Shown: in pieces, positions 28,701 to 43,700 of the stretch
Layout of the letters: each line of letters opens with the position of its first letter
How positions within the stretch are numbered: the stretch's first letter is position 1
Assembly: GCA_013399695.1 (NCBI GenBank)
Contig: VXAU01006143.1
Span: forward strand, 91,326-155,325
Direction: 5' to 3'
Origin: Formicarius rufipectus
Taxonomy: Eukaryota; Chordata; Aves; Passeriformes; Formicariidae
Length of the DNA stretch: 64,000 nucleotides
The notes under the pieces: model-generated
Told to the model about the DNA's origin: nothing
Databases searched by the model: none
Seen by the model: the letters and a program-made list of their open reading frames with translations, nothing else
Translations under genes and position numbers: made by a program

Positions 28701-31700
28701 ACCTAAAATTCAATCTGTGTGTAAATGGGTGATGTGTTTATTACCATTTCTACAAAACTGTGTTTATAAAACTGCAGTAAATTGGAAGCACTTATGTTTG
28801 TGAAACAGATCAGTGTTCTTGATGACTGCTTACTTCTCTAGATTTATGTTGCACCTAAAAAGTAAGGCTCTATATTGAATCCAGGCACCTCCAAAAGCAT
28901 TATTTTTAATATGTACTTAGCAATAGAACAAAGGAGAGAGGAGATAGTGTTTTGTAGAGCTGTTTGATTTTTGAAATTTAATTTATTCTTTTCCAAAGGA
29001 AAATTGAGTATTTCTGAAGTCTCTGAACCAAAAGAAAATGGGTTTGTGATCTTCCTTGAAACCATGGAGAATGTAGATCCTTTTACTTAGTGCAAGAAAT
29101 CTGATTTGATTGCCTCTTTTCTGTATTACATGAATGTGTATTTGACACTAAATGTAATTGCTTAATAAAATTTACAAATGTGGAAAATGTTTTCTGTGTC
29201 TTTCAATTTCAGGGTAATGGGCGGATTCTGAGTACAAGAGCAGCGGGTTTGTCATTGCAGCCATATGAGGAGTACTCTAATGCAGTGAGATTTGTATCAG
29301 AGAATTTCATAGAGTTCAATACAAAAAAAGCTATAGACCGGGAAATGCTGATGACTGTTCTGGTAAATGTGACCCATCTTCTGATCAGAGCCAACTACAA
29401 CATTGCCAAGAAAGCTGTGTACAGGTAAGTGAGACAAAGTATTCAAGTTAATTTATATACTTCTGTTATTTTTCTGCATATGAGCCACTATCCCTGGGAG
29501 CATTATTCCTCAATTTTTATATTAATAGTTTATAGAAAAAATGTTATTTATAGAATTTTCTCAAGACCAGTCTTGTCCCCAAAGTACAATCATATGGAGT
29601 GTGTGGAAAGAGGCATTTGGTTTTAAAGATTTTTGATAGCAGAAGCATTGTTTTCTGCTTTAAAGGAATACTGCATAAAAGTCTTATTACAATGGCTGCT
29701 TTGTTTGGAAGGAAATACCTCTAAAACTCCCAGCAGTATGCTTATTTTGGTATGTGACAAGTTAATCCTTTAGTGATTATTGAAAACCTGTCAGTAAAGA
29801 CATTGGTTGTAATTTCCTTTGATGTTTCTGTGTTGATGTTACTGATGCTCATCTCTAAGAGAGTGCTTAATAGGAAAATTGTGCTGGAATGGACTAGTTG
29901 ATCATTTCATGGTCTCAAACTAGCACTGGCAGTATCTGCATCAGACCACAGAGATCTCTGTTTTACCTGCTGTCCAAGATGCAGGAATGAAGTTGTATCA
30001 CTCTAAAGGGAATCAGATCATCCTTTATTTACTTAATTTCCTTAGACCCACCAACAACCTTTCTTCCTCATTCCCTAATCTGGTAGCATTTCATGTCAAT
30101 GAAATAGGGCTTGGTACCAAATTTTGCTTTGTACTCTTTTGTGCACCAACACCACTCCAGTGATATTTATGTCCATTTAGGGATAGTGTGTTTATGGGAT
30201 ATTTATAAAGATTTCTTTTAAAAAATTTGTCTGATGCTGAGGAGACTGTCTCCACTATGAAATGCCACTCTTTGTAGTAAGGGGTTTTGTTTTGTTCTGT
30301 TGTGTTCAGTGTCAGTGAGCTGATGCTGTTTCTCACTACTTACTCACCTGCGATATGTGTCTGTTTTAAACATGGTACCAGCATAGCCACCTTATTTCAG
30401 GACAGCTATAGAAGGCCCCCTCACTGAGGTACCTCTACTACCATGACAGAGGGGGAGGGTTTTGTTTAAACTGCTACACAGAAAAAGAAACAATTGCTAG
30501 TGACAATGATAATAGGAGGAGGGCATGTCTACTCCCAGAATTGTAAATGTTGTGATAAGACTATGATCTTAGTCTTTTTACAGAAGACACTTGTGCCTGT
30601 TCCTCAGCTGTCCCTGCCAGGGAGCAGCACTCAGCAGTTTTGCCTCCCTAGAAGCACACTGTTCTGTTCAAAATCAAATTTGGGGAAACGAATGATGTGA
30701 TGTTTTCATGCTTGGTCCTAGGCTGGGCTCTGTGACCCTGGACACTGCAAGTGCAAATGTTATAGATTTTTCTTCAGCATCAGATGTGGAATTCTGTGAA
30801 TGTCCTCAAGGCTACACAGGAGTATCCTGTGAGGTAACTTCTTACAATGTTTTGTGTATACAAAATTATCTCCTATCAAAAAGGATCAAAGCTTTAAAGG
30901 CAGGCTGCCTTTAATTATACTGCTAGAAAAATATATGTTCTGTTGTGAATTGCTGCATATTATACTTCACGCAATCCTGTAGATATTTTCTGGCAGATAC
31001 CCTAAATGGGATTTTAAAGTTATTTCTTGAATTATTTTTGGTGGCACTAAAAGATGATGATGCACTTTAGAATATCAGTGTTGCAGTGGAATCAACGGTG
31101 AAAGCTCTGTTAAGCTGTTTTGAGCTTACCTTACTCATTAATAGCACTTTTTTTTCTGGATCTGAATCAAGTACAGTTTATTTCTATTATGTGTCATTAA
31201 GTTTATGGAGGCAATAAGGAACTTTAGCAAGGAGGAATGCTGGCTTTTGAAAGAACCCACAAAGGTCAAATGTGTTGTGCAAGATAGGGTTTTGTATATC
31301 AGGGAATAGAAGATTATAGAGGCACAGCCCCATCTGCAGAATAGCAGGTATTATTTTGACAAGTATTTTTAGTACAAAGCCTTGTGCCATAGCACTGCTA
31401 ATGATTCTGCAGAGGAGGTAGAACATCTGTTTTTTTATTGTCCCAAATTGCACCAAACTTCACTTTTGTGCCTCCAGGGGACAAAAAGCTGAATCAAGGT
31501 TTTATTAAGTTAATTCTCATTCCCCTTATCCAGTGCAAGTGAAAACCAACCATCAGAAAAGAGCTGCAGTGACATCAGTGGAGTTGAAAGAGCATTCAGT
31601 TACGACAATGTGAATGAGTTAGATGGTGGGTGGTCAGAATGCACTCTTTTTGAAAGTGTTTTGATGTACGCTTTCAACACATATAATGCTATTCTTTTTT

Positions 31701-34700
31701 CCCCTAATTTCTTTTCAGTCTTGTCTCCCTGGGTTCTACCGTGTGGATGGAATACTCTTTGGAGGTATTTGTCAACCCTGCAAGTGCAATGGACACGCAG
31801 CTGAGTGTGATATTCATGGTGTTTGCTTTGTAAGTCATCCTTCAAAATGTGTCGTGTTTTATCCATCTATTTAAGAATTGGGAGAGCATCTTGACTATGG
31901 GAGACAAGTTTACAGTGTGCATAAATTTCAGGCTGTGGGTATCAAGTGTTTGTTTTTCTTGCTTTTCATTGTTTAGTTCAGAATATATTTGGGTGTTCTA
32001 TTAGCATGTTCTCCAAAAAAGTTTGTTTCAGTCTATCATTTCAAGTGAGGAATAATCAGAATTAATACAAAGATGTCACCCTATAGTAGGTGATTAAAAT
32101 CTTGACTCCTTGCTGCAGGTGACAATAAAACTTCTTCTGAAATGAAGATATTTAAGCAGTGAATATCTGTTTTCAGATACATGTGCGTCTTCTATGACTA
32201 ACATCAGTGGAAATTACACATCAGCTTCTGAAGAGAAAATTTAGCTCTCAGATCTCTTTTGTAATTTGAAGGTCACAGGAATAAAATGGCTAAACACCAG
32301 TAAAAACTATATAAAAAGTTTGTTACCGCAAATGGGTTTAATATGCAAAATATGCTCAAGTATGTGTATAAGTCATGTGGCTGGTTTCATAATGTGAGGT
32401 ATATTCTAAAATTTTGGAAAAAATAATTAGAATTTGCTGTTACAACTCAGAAAAAAATCAAATACTTATTTCCAAAGTTCAGCACTGTTCTTCATGGCTC
32501 AAAGAATGGCCTCCTTGAATGTTATACTACATGTAGACTGCTGTAGGACTCCCTCAGGGGCTGAAAAACCATCAAGAGAAAATATGGGATTTTTTTTCCA
32601 TATCTCACAGGCTTGTCAGCACAACACAACAGGACCTTACTGTGATCAGTGCTTGCCTGGATTCTATGGAAATCCAGCCCAAGGAACATCTGAGGACTGC
32701 CAGCCCTGCGCATGTCCTCTGACTTCACCTGCAAATAAGTGAGCTGCTTATGTGAGACTGTCCTTTGCATCTTCAGCAAAATCACAAAATGAGATAAAGG
32801 AAGATGTCATGAAATATGAAGGAGAGAAAAGAGGGCTATTTTTTCCACCATAATTTGATTTTATCTCAGAGGATACGTTGTTTTTCTGGGGAGACAAATG
32901 TATAGACTAAGCTAAGAGATGCTGATTGAACTGTTGCAATTTGTGCATGGTGGTTGAAAGTAATAATTCAACCTGTCCTTGAACTTGGCAGCAAAACCAC
33001 AGTTACCTTTCATGTTGTTTCAGAAAATAGCCGAAAGACAAAAGTGTAGCATGTGAAAAAGAGGAACTCAGTACAGAAATTGTACTGATTTGCTCAAACA
33101 AGGGCCAATTTTCTGGAATTTTTAAAATCTTCCGTTAAAGAAAAGAAAAACCTCACCAAGAGTTTTTGAAAGTTGTACCTTTCTTTTGACATATTGTAAT
33201 GTTTAAAACATTGGTGTTACACTAGAAAAAAATTGCAATTATGTGATTATATAGATAAGTGCATTGCCTTAATGGGTGTACCTTGAATTTTTGTAGAAAT
33301 CTTGTGATTCTGTATATTGACACTGACTGACATAAATATTGTTGATAGTTTCAGTCCTACTTGCATGCTGAGTGAAGAGGGTGGAATTGTCTGTGACAAA
33401 TGTCTTCCAGGCTATGCTGGTTCTCAATGTGAAAGGTATGTTCACTAGCTTTAGGTAAGATACCTATATCATTGCCATCACTAACTGTTCATCATCCTAT
33501 CTGCCTTGAATTATTCATACCACATGTACAGAACATTTCTAATAAAATTTACCTTTCCATTTCGTCTTTTTTTGTAATATACAGACACTATAAGTTAAAA
33601 TTTAATAGGAAACCCTTTAGTGGTGAGAGTGTATGACATGACCACATTCCAACTGATAAAGTTTTTAAACTCTGATGCAGGTGTGCTAATGGTTACTATG
33701 GAAATCCACTCGTGCCTGGACAATCTTGTGCTCCCTGTGAATGCAATGGGAATGTAAACCCTCAAGAAGATGGCCACTGTGATACCTTCACAGGACAGTG
33801 CCTGAAATGTCTGGGGAACACAGCAGGTCACCACTGTGAAAAGTGTGCTGATGGGTATTATGGGGATGCAGTGATTGACAAAAACTGTCATGGTAAGCTA
33901 TTGTTATTACTTTCAAAATTTAAAGAGTACAAAAAAATGTGATGTACATGTAGCAAAATGGATGTGCAGATATACACCTTTACTGAAAAAAAATAATCTT
34001 CAAGTTGGGAACTGGAAAGTGCAGGCTGAAAACTATGGTGTTGTGTTAAATTGAGGAAGGGGAATGTGTCATGCTGGAGTCTGACACTCAATATCTCTGG
34101 AACTTAAAGGCTTGCTTAACGCTGTCCCTCCAGTCATGTGCTATACACATTTCCTACTTCTGAATGTCACACAGGGCTGGAAGAAACAAACTTCTCAAAT
34201 GTAGCCTTTCAAAGGTGTTGGTTTTTTTTTTCTTTCTTCTTTTAGCCCAAAGACACAGGCATGACTGTACTATATTAGCATTTATGGGATATAGACAGGT
34301 GAAGCACAATGTATACCAAATTTGGAATTCTGTGTGATGATGAATGCATATAGATACACATGAATAATTTTTATTTTGTTTCTTTTTGACTGAACACAAG
34401 CCTGTGCGTGCCATGTGAATGGTTCTCTTTCAAGTACTTGTCAACATGAGACAGGTGTCTGTTCCTGCAGACCAAATGTGATTGGAGAAAGATGTGATAA
34501 ATGCTTGGTGAGCAAATATTTACTTGTTGCTAATACATACATGATATTGTCTTCCTCTTTATCTATAGGTGATGATCCAAGCAGATACAGAGATATAGCA
34601 GCAAACTTACTGCATGTGCTCTTTGCAGATGTGAAGCTGTGTAGTTGACACTCTTCTGCGTAGGGCTGTTCAGGGTAGTGCGGACAATGTGTAGTCAACT

Positions 34701-37700
34701 TAACTTACCAAAAAAACCTAAAAACCAAAAAACCAAAAAATGCTAACAAACTTGAAGGGATCTTAGAGTTGTGCTTTTGTAAAATGAAGTCTTGAGTGGG
34801 AATATCTGAAGAAATGTGGTAGGTGATAATAAATACATCATGGCTTAATGCCAGAAAGGGATTCAGCTAAAGGCAGGACTGTTATGAGAACAAGTAGATA
34901 TTCACTGGTGATACAAACCAGCGGTTTCCTGACTGTTCCAAGTGCAAAAGTGCATCAGAGACCAGAGCAGGAAATCTGTGCCCAGTAACTGCCCTTGTGC
35001 CAGCCCAGCTGAATGACTTTCAATTCACATGTGTCATATGTGGCTGACCAGCTCTGTTCTAGGCTTTCATTTATAGTCACCAATACCTGTGCCTGATAAG
35101 CACAGCCCACCCTCGTTTATGCAAGTTTTTAAATTGAAATAACATTAGACTTCAAAACATAGTGTCTTAGTCATGAGAACAAAGGACCACAAGAGCATTT
35201 CAGTGTTCAGCTTTTTCACCCAAGTGGATACTTGCATATATCTGGGAACAGTGAAGAGAGAAGGCCAGGGAGACTTCCCACAGAAGTCACACAGTACTGA
35301 CCAATATTCATGCATTTCAGGCATCATGGAAAATAGCAAAAGAAAACAAGAGTGTATATTGTATTGTTTTCAAAAATTTGTGATTCATAGCTCAAATCTA
35401 TTTATTTCTTGTCCAACAGAATGGTTATTATGGCCTGCTTACTGGGCTTGGCTGCATTCCCTGCAACTGCAGTCAATTTGGCTCGGTCTCTGAGGGCTGC
35501 AATCATCAGGGGCAGTGTCACTGTGTACCAGGAGTGGCTGGAGAAAAGTGTGATCGTTGTGCTCATGGCTTTTATGCATTCCAGGATGGTGGCTGCACAC
35601 GTAAGCTCTAATCCATGATCCTTTCAGAATTTGTCTGGAATGTCTTTCAGCAATGTATAGTATGTTGAACTCTGGCAAAGGTCAGTTGTTTTGATGGCTG
35701 TGTGGAAGAATCTGTAGAAAGGTCTACTAATACTTTGATTAGGCTAGGGAACAAAACATTTCTTTGCTTATTGTGTGATTCCTTGTAAAAGGTGGTGACT
35801 ATGAAATAACTCATAAAAGGTGCATGAGAAATATTACATCCTCAATAGCTCCTTTGTCTCTTTTATACAAAACCCTTCAGTCCTACAGAGGGAATAAAAC
35901 CTGGTGGGTGTGTTGGTTTTTTGGTATGTGTTGTTGTTTTTGTTTTTTGTTTTTGTTTTTGTTTTTTTTTTTTTTCCCTGCAACTGCAAGAATGAAGAAC
36001 TACTACTCTTAAAGATTTTTATGTTATTTTTTCATCAATTCTTGAATGAGTATTTCATACTTTAGTAAGATGTCATTGTCTATTTTCCCATCATTGCCTG
36101 GGTGTGTACAAATTTTAGTCATGATAGGGAAGAAAATGTTCATCCAATGGAGAAAATGCCATCAAAAGTTAATTTATCATGTTAATAAGATGCCTTTTTC
36201 AACACGGTATAGCTAAAAGAATGCCTGCCTTTTCACCAACCAGACAGTAATGTTTTTTTCATGCCTCAAATAGGACAGTAAAATGAAATATGCAGTGAGA
36301 TTATGTGATAAGATTATGTTTTGAAACGCATATACTAAGGGATGCTAATATGCTAAGTGTCTAAACTAAGAATCAAGGATTCCTTTAACCATTTAATATT
36401 ATTGCATTTCTTAAACAGACAAGTACTTCCTGCAGTAGTTAGTAAAAATAGTTATCCATCCCTATTATTCAATAAATAATTCCTGAGATTACTCCTTTCT
36501 CCTGCTTGAGGACATTAGCATATCTCCTGATGAGTTTTGTATCTTCTGTAATAGAATTGTTTTCCTACAGGTTTACTCTTCTCCACAGTAATTTTTTTGG
36601 CATTGTTGATTCCCCTGTGAAAAGCCATCGCTGATTTTAAAAACACCAAATGGGCTAAGTCAAAAAGCAATAATGGGTTTCCAATAAAAAGATGAAATGT
36701 CATTGTGGTTATAATTTGTTTCTCAGTGATTAGGGTTGGCAAGGAATTCCTAGTGGGATGGACAAACCTTATTGCATAATTAAGAAAAATAAGACTATTG
36801 GTGTGTCTTCTCTGTAGCTAAAGCAAGGATAAAGTTACTCATTTGGTTCTGTTTCTCTTGCAGCCTGTGACTGTGCCCATACTCAGAACAACTGTAATGC
36901 TGATTCTGGCCAATGCATTTGTCCCCCTCACACTCAGGGACAAAAATGTGAACTCTGTGAAGAAAATCACTGGGGACTCTCTCCTAAGCTTGGTTGCAAG
37001 GTATAGTAGGCTGGATGATAAGCCTTGACTGTTAAAAGCAATTCACCCTATACAGAAGTGGACTCCTGTTTTGAGAACTGTGCTCTTTATTTTGTCTCAC
37101 AGTGTTAGTGCACAATTCTCATATTAGAACAAAACCCAAAAATGAATGAAACAACAGGCTGCACAGTGTTTATTGAGGAACTTTCTAATTAAACTGTCTT
37201 TGAAAATATTGATCAGAGTGTTTATTCTGTATAGGTACACATTTCACATTCAAAGTGTGAAATGTGTATTCTAACTTTCACTTGTTTGAATAAGTGGTAC
37301 TAAACCAGATGAATAGCAACATTGGGAGCTGTGTACATAGTTTCTGTGCAAATCAAGTGATGATACTGTGCATTTAAGAACAATGAAATTAGCTTATTTT
37401 GAAAGTTAGTGCAGGCTTTCTTTTCTGAATATCTGTGATTAAAATAGTAGAATGTAGTTAATGTTTCATGAATGGAACAATGGTAGCTCCCATTATCTCA
37501 ACTTAATTCTTGTAATTAAGCTGTAAAATGTCAAGTCAGTGCAGATTGGAGGAATAGCAACCATTTCTACAATTAGGTTCATGCAGTAAATTCCTGACAG
37601 ATATGGCATTTGGCCAATCTTTGTTTTATAAACGCTGAGATTTTAAAAAGCCTCAGAATTACATGAATGTAATGGGTAATTTCAATGGAGAAATCAGAAT

Positions 37701-40700
37701 TACAATCAACCTGACAAAGTCTGTCATTATATGGAGTGAGCATTTAAGTGTCAGCCAATTTTTTTCTCTCAAATTATTTAGGGGAAGGGTGGTAAAGTAG
37801 TCTTCAGAGTTAACCATCCTACTGATTTATAGCAACCTACTTGGCAATTGGTCTTTAAACCATTGTTTTGTTAGCTACCAGCTACTATCCTCCTTACTCA
37901 ATGTACCCCAAATGAAATGTGCTGGTCCTTGTGCGTTTACCTCCAGGTGTTCCTTTCAGAGGGTAATTCCACAGCACTTGCCAATGATCCAGTGTAATTA
38001 AATGTGTAATTGATCAGTTTTGCTAAGTTGCATATAATTCCTTTTGGTTACAACACCACATGAATTAGTCTAAAGTATTTTAGTTACTTTCTTGATGCAA
38101 TGAGCTATACTGTGATCTTCAGGTAACAGGCCCAGCAGAAGTTCCCCAGTGCTGCATAGTCAGCTGTGGTAGGTTAAGATCAGGAGCAATGTCTTCTGGC
38201 AAACCCTGGAGAGACTCTTTGCATGCTCTCTGCATGGATGAAATGGGGGAGATGCTCTCAGAAACCCTGACAGGCTGTTTTTGCAATATAGACTGCATAA
38301 GTAGGTACTTCATTTGGCTCTGTTTCTTGCAGTTTTCTTGATATTCAGCATCCATTTCTGCATGCAGTGATGGAGCAGAGCTGAAGTTTTGCTTACAATG
38401 CTTTTCAAGTGTACTGCTGCACAGTGCATTGTACCTTAGAGTCCTTTTTTGTCTTTCTCACATATAGGTAGAGATTGAAGTACATGTAAATTATTGCTAT
38501 TATCAACATTCTTAAAATAGAGTTTGATGTTCAGAGCTGTAGAGCTTTACTGGCATCTGGGAGCAAAAGTTATGAAATTGTTTGGTCATAAAGTGTATCA
38601 CGCTGGGTGCTGTAGTACCTAGCCCTTGCTGCTAGAGCAGAAACTGCTTAATACGAAGAGTGGTAATGGTGAGGAGCAAACTTTTGAAGAATGTTAAAGG
38701 ATAGGTAGTAATGCGAATAGATTTTGTGGCTGTTGGTGTAGAGAGCTTTACAAGATAAAGGCTTTTCATCTCGAAAAGAAATGATGAGGAAAAAGATGCA
38801 GAGGAAAATTCTCACACTCGGGTGGCTTTCTGCCTGCGCTGTTGGAACCACAGAGCAAAATTGTTAAGTAACTACAGATATGAATTAAAGACTCAAGATC
38901 AATCCAGTCTTCTTCCAAAAAGAATGAGAAATTAAGTACATGCACTTTGCATGTTTATAATAACAGGTTCATATTGACTGAGTAATGAGGGATGTACTCA
39001 CCAGGAAACAGTATTCCTTTGGTACTGAGCTGCACTGCATGCTGAGCTTCCCACTTTTGGATGCAATAAGATTCTTAGTTCCTCATCAAATAGTAAATGA
39101 AGCTTGAGCAAGATGCAGACCCTATTAATACTCCTTGAAATCTTTAAATAATGTTAGTATTAAGATTTTCCTTTCTGTCATATTTATAAAATGATAGTAT
39201 TTACAGATTTCTTTCTTTCATCACTTATGTAAATTATTTTAATTTACGTGCTGCAGTCAAGACATAGTACTATAAATAAAGTATTTTGGCGTTTTTGTTT
39301 GCTTATTTGTTTTCTGGAAGAGATTCCTCCAACTCCTTTGATTCACAGCCTGTATTGGGGAGTTGACGAATCTTCTAACTTCTTGACATCCACTGTTTAC
39401 TGGAAGTGCTGTTCTTGTGTTAAAATACAAACCAAGTAACCCGACCTCTGTGTGGGAGTTCTTCCCTTCTATTATTATATAGTATGTGTTGATAAGCATT
39501 GAGTTTTAAGGGGCACGCTAAATTTACTGTGCTGATTCTGTTGCAAAAAAATTATTTTTAAAAATCTGCTATTTATGAATATTTCTTCTTTTTGTCTAAG
39601 GCTTGCAACTGTAGCAACACTGGTTCAACCAGTCCCCAGTGTGATGTATTGACAGGTCAGTGCCAGTGCAAAATTGAATTTGGAGGACAAGACTGTTCCA
39701 GGTGTGCATTAGGCTACAGGGACTATCCGGACTGTGTTGCCTGTGATTGTGATTTGAGTGGAACCAAAACGGAGATGTGTGATGACACTGAAGGACTTTG
39801 TGGTTGTGAAGAAGAAACTGGCATCTGTACTTGCAAGGTACTAAACTATTCAGACCCTTCCGGGGCAGCATTGGGGTTTTCCGAACATTTATTGCATTAA
39901 AGTCATGGAAGGTATAGGGCTGAAATAACTTAAAAAGGCAATCTGCATCCTTTTTTTCATATGAGTACACCTAAATCACTGCTAAAGGATTTTCTGTGCC
40001 AGTGCTAAGCAGGTCTTATTATTAGCCAGGAAAAAAATCTAGTTTTTCTGTTCATACACTTTTGATTTTATTAGGTTTGGGAATAACATATTGATTCAGA
40101 TAATAAAGCCTGCTTTTCTGAAAATTCAAATTATAATGATAGGAAGAAACCAGTAAGTAGGAAATGAAGAATCTTAATGGCTTTTTAGATATCTTTATGC
40201 TGCCAGTTCAAATTGGTTTCCTGTGCTATAACCAAAGGCAGTCCTTAAGAATACACTGCTAATAGTGAAGTCTGAATTGACATTCTTATGTAAAAGAAAT
40301 GAAATACTAAATACACAGATAGTATAGATTTTTCTGAAAAGGTGAGAATCTGTTCTTGAAAGTGTGAGTGACAGAAAACTTACTTCAACACAACAAATGT
40401 ATGCCTTCATAGGTGTCTCTCCAATCCCTGGTTAAAAGTGCCAGTGGGCACTGACTAAAGTTTTGGGTGTTTCTTCAAGTTCAGCTTAACAACTGGAAGC
40501 TGAGTGCAAAAGTAGACACTTGGGAATAGGTCCCCTAATTCCTTAATCATATTGAGCAGTTTGTTTGGCTTTGAGAGCTCATTTTCTAGATGCGGGTTTG
40601 AAGGGAAATTCTGTCTTGAATGGAAATTTTTGATAGAAAATCAAGTGTGAGTTTAGCTTGAATGTTCCATGGTTGTGTTCTTGTTGGCTTGCTTTTTGGG

Positions 40701-43700
40701 GTTGTTTGGGTTTTTTTTAACAACATAGGAAAATACTGAAAAAAAGTAATGTACTGCATAGTAAAACAGAATGCATAGCAACTAGCAACTAGGTTTTCTT
40801 CCAGAAAGAACCACGTTTCATTTAGGTAGTGTGGTAATATGAATGTGCTGTTATGGTTTAGTGTGGGCTTTTTTGTTCATTTATTTTTTTATTTGTTTGT
40901 TTGTTTTCTTTTTACTTCCCTCCAGGAAAATGTATTTGGTCTACAATGCAGTGAGTGTAAACCTGGAACTTTTGCTCTATCAGCTAACAATGCACTAGGA
41001 TGTACTCCATGCTTCTGTTTTGGGATGTCCACACTTTGTTCAGAACTGGAAGATCATGTGAGGATTCCTGTAAGTAAAGCAACAAATACACAGACACAGT
41101 CTAGTGTTATCCTCATGTTAGGCACCACATTGGTGTGCCTAAGGACGTGCACATTTAATGAATCAGGCTGAATGTGGTTGCCATATGGAGGCAGTGCTAC
41201 ATGTCAGAACAGAAAAGAAATCAGACAATAAATGGCCAAAGTCTTTTTTTCTGAAACCTTGCTTTTCCCTCCTCACTTGTTAAAAAAAGTAAATATTAAA
41301 CGTATTTCCCAGTTGTTTGTATTGACCACTACTCCAAGATGGACTGTTGAGTGTTTCAAAGCAGCTAAAACTGTAAACAGCATATTACACCAAATTAGAA
41401 TGTTTTTCTTGAGTGAATCTTTGCTTTTTGTGTTGCAGATAACTTTAACTCCAGATCAGTCCATTCTGCGTGTAGTAGCTCAAAGTAACCTGAGTGGAAC
41501 AGTGGAAGGAGTATTTTCACAATTTCCTGATGTTTTACTGGATGCTGCCATAGTCAGAAAAAACTTAAATACAGAAACGTTTTACTGGAAGTTACCAGAG
41601 CAGTTTCAGGGAGACCAGGTAAGAATATGAAATAATTGGAATGCCTTATAGATAACTTCTTTATTGCCTTAATAGACACTCCTTTACTCTGTAATAGTCA
41701 CCTATCTTGATAATATTTTTCTATGTTAGTTCTATTCTTGTAGGTCATAATACTATAAATATTCAGTGACTGAAATTATGTATAGCAACCACAAACTATG
41801 TTTACATTACCTGTACCTAATGAGATTTTCCATGACCATGTAAATTGGTAACACCCATGTTTAATCACTGTGCTACTCTTCAGAGATTCTAGGGGGTTAA
41901 ACAGTGATATATTCAGTCTCATTGTAGGAACCTGAAAGAGTTTTAAACCTTGATCAGTATGTAGATCATGGAATCTCTATTGCTTAGGAATTAAGTGAAA
42001 ATTGAGAGCACACCTTGAAAGGGTCCAGAAGAGGAAACTAAGACTGCTTTTTAGAAATATGCATTCAACTTTGGTGCAAAATCTTGAATTTAAGTCAATT
42101 TTCATGTTTTATTGCCAATTCTTCAAAGACTTGGCAGTTTTCTAGTATTAAAATATTTTCAACTGGTAGTGCTACCCTTAGAATAAGTAAAAGTAATAAT
42201 TTTTGTTCCAAACAGCTCATGGCCTATGGAGGAAAGCTGAGATATACTGTTGCTTTTTATGCTTTGGATGGCTTCGGAACATCAAATTTTGAGCCACAGA
42301 TTCTAATGAAGGGAGGTCACACTAGCAAGTTGGTCATATACGTAGACATCGCTTCCCCAGAAAATGGAGTAAGAACTGAGATGGAAGTAGAAATGAAGGA
42401 GGTAAGCCAAAATATTGATGTGGAAGTACTTAGCTTTCTTCTATGAACTTTTACACAAAAGCTCTATATATTAAAATACTTTCAAAAATGCATATCTGAT
42501 TTCAAGTAGGCTGAGCAAATAGAGTGCTTGAATTAAAAGGCATCTCTTTGAGGAGGGAAAAAATGGCTGGGAATATTGTGCTAAAGCATCAAATAGCATT
42601 TTGACATTTTTTTTCCTCCTTTGGAAGTGCTGAAATTGTTGCTGAGGCAAGCTTTTCAAACAGACTCAGATTTTGGTGATAAATGACAGGCAGCCAGGTA
42701 TTGCCACTCTTGGATGCTCTCATAATTTTGCAGCCTGTATGTTACACTTACAGCCCAGATACATCACATTGCTCCACATAGCCTAGCAGGAGCAGTAATT
42801 TGAAGCAGTGCTCACTAGGAAATTTCAGAGGAGATAATCATAACCTCCTTTGATCTCTGGGACCCTCTGCTGGCTGGGTCTGAGAGGAGGTCTATTTTCT
42901 CCTCTTGGCAATTCACAAGACAGTTACAGGATCTTCTTCTAGCTGCCCATCAAATAAGTGCTATGAAGTCCTGGTCTTTTGGCTATCTGAGTTCTCCAGA
43001 TCTATCCAGTTAAAACTGTGCCATGCAGGTCTGAACTGCTTTACTGTAGGAACTAGTTGTGAAAGTTGAATACAGGGAAGGAAGGAAAAAATTACACAAT
43101 CGTCACTGTGACTGCATTTCTGAAAGAACACATAAAGAGGAACAGAGCATGACCCTGAAATAAGGTTGAATATTCATGGTTCTAATAATGTTTGTTTTCT
43201 TTCTCTAGGATTCTTGGAAGTATTTTAACTCTGTGTCTGATGAGCCTGTGTTGCGTTCTGACTTCATGTCTGTGCTAAGCAATGTTGAATACATGCTTAT
43301 CAAGGCAGCTTATGGCCAAGGTTTACAGCAAAGCAGGTAAAACGATCTCTGATTGCATTTATTTATTGTATTGCATTTACTGTAATTTAACCTACAAATA
43401 GTCCCAACTGAGCCATATGATAAAGATTTAACTCCATTTAGTGAAATTTACTGTTTCCTATTTATGACTTTTGCTCTTCCTCTGATAAAACATTTATGAA
43501 CTTTAATGGCAGCAGAATTTCTCTTTAATCCCTTCTGTGAAACACTAAATGTTTCTGCTGCTTAGTTTGATAGTAAGGCATGTAAAGAAGCAAAAACTGA
43601 TGCAGTGTTTTGCAGGATGAGTGATATAGCAGTTTTGCAGACCAATAGGAATCAACTATATTACTTTGAATAACTTCTGTTGTGGTTGGTGTAGCTCCTG

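Larger units (their letters stand above)
30834..34400 (+). other. LAMA1 introns 15-19
   Basis: The introns are 30834-31718, 31830-32610, 32739-33348, 33436-33680 and 33893-34400. Nothing is recognised in any of them. Confidence 0.8.
34508..36863 (+). other. LAMA1 introns 20 and 21
   Basis: The introns are 34508-35419 and 35601-36863. They hold an A/C-rich simple repeat and a TTTTTG/poly-T stretch. Nothing else is recognised. Confidence 0.8.
39838..43208 (+). other. LAMA1 introns 23-26
   Basis: The introns are 39838-40925, 41070-41438, 41619-42215 and 42402-43208. No repeat or gene is recognised. Confidence 0.8.

Noticed and set aside
36500..36760. Possible conserved non-coding element in intron 21
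   Set aside because: The texture looked non-random, but no conservation can be judged from one sequence.
39596..39970. 124-codon open frame on the minus strand
   Set aside because: Shadow of LAMA1 exon 23. The phase-correct reading on the + strand gives LE12 and LE13.
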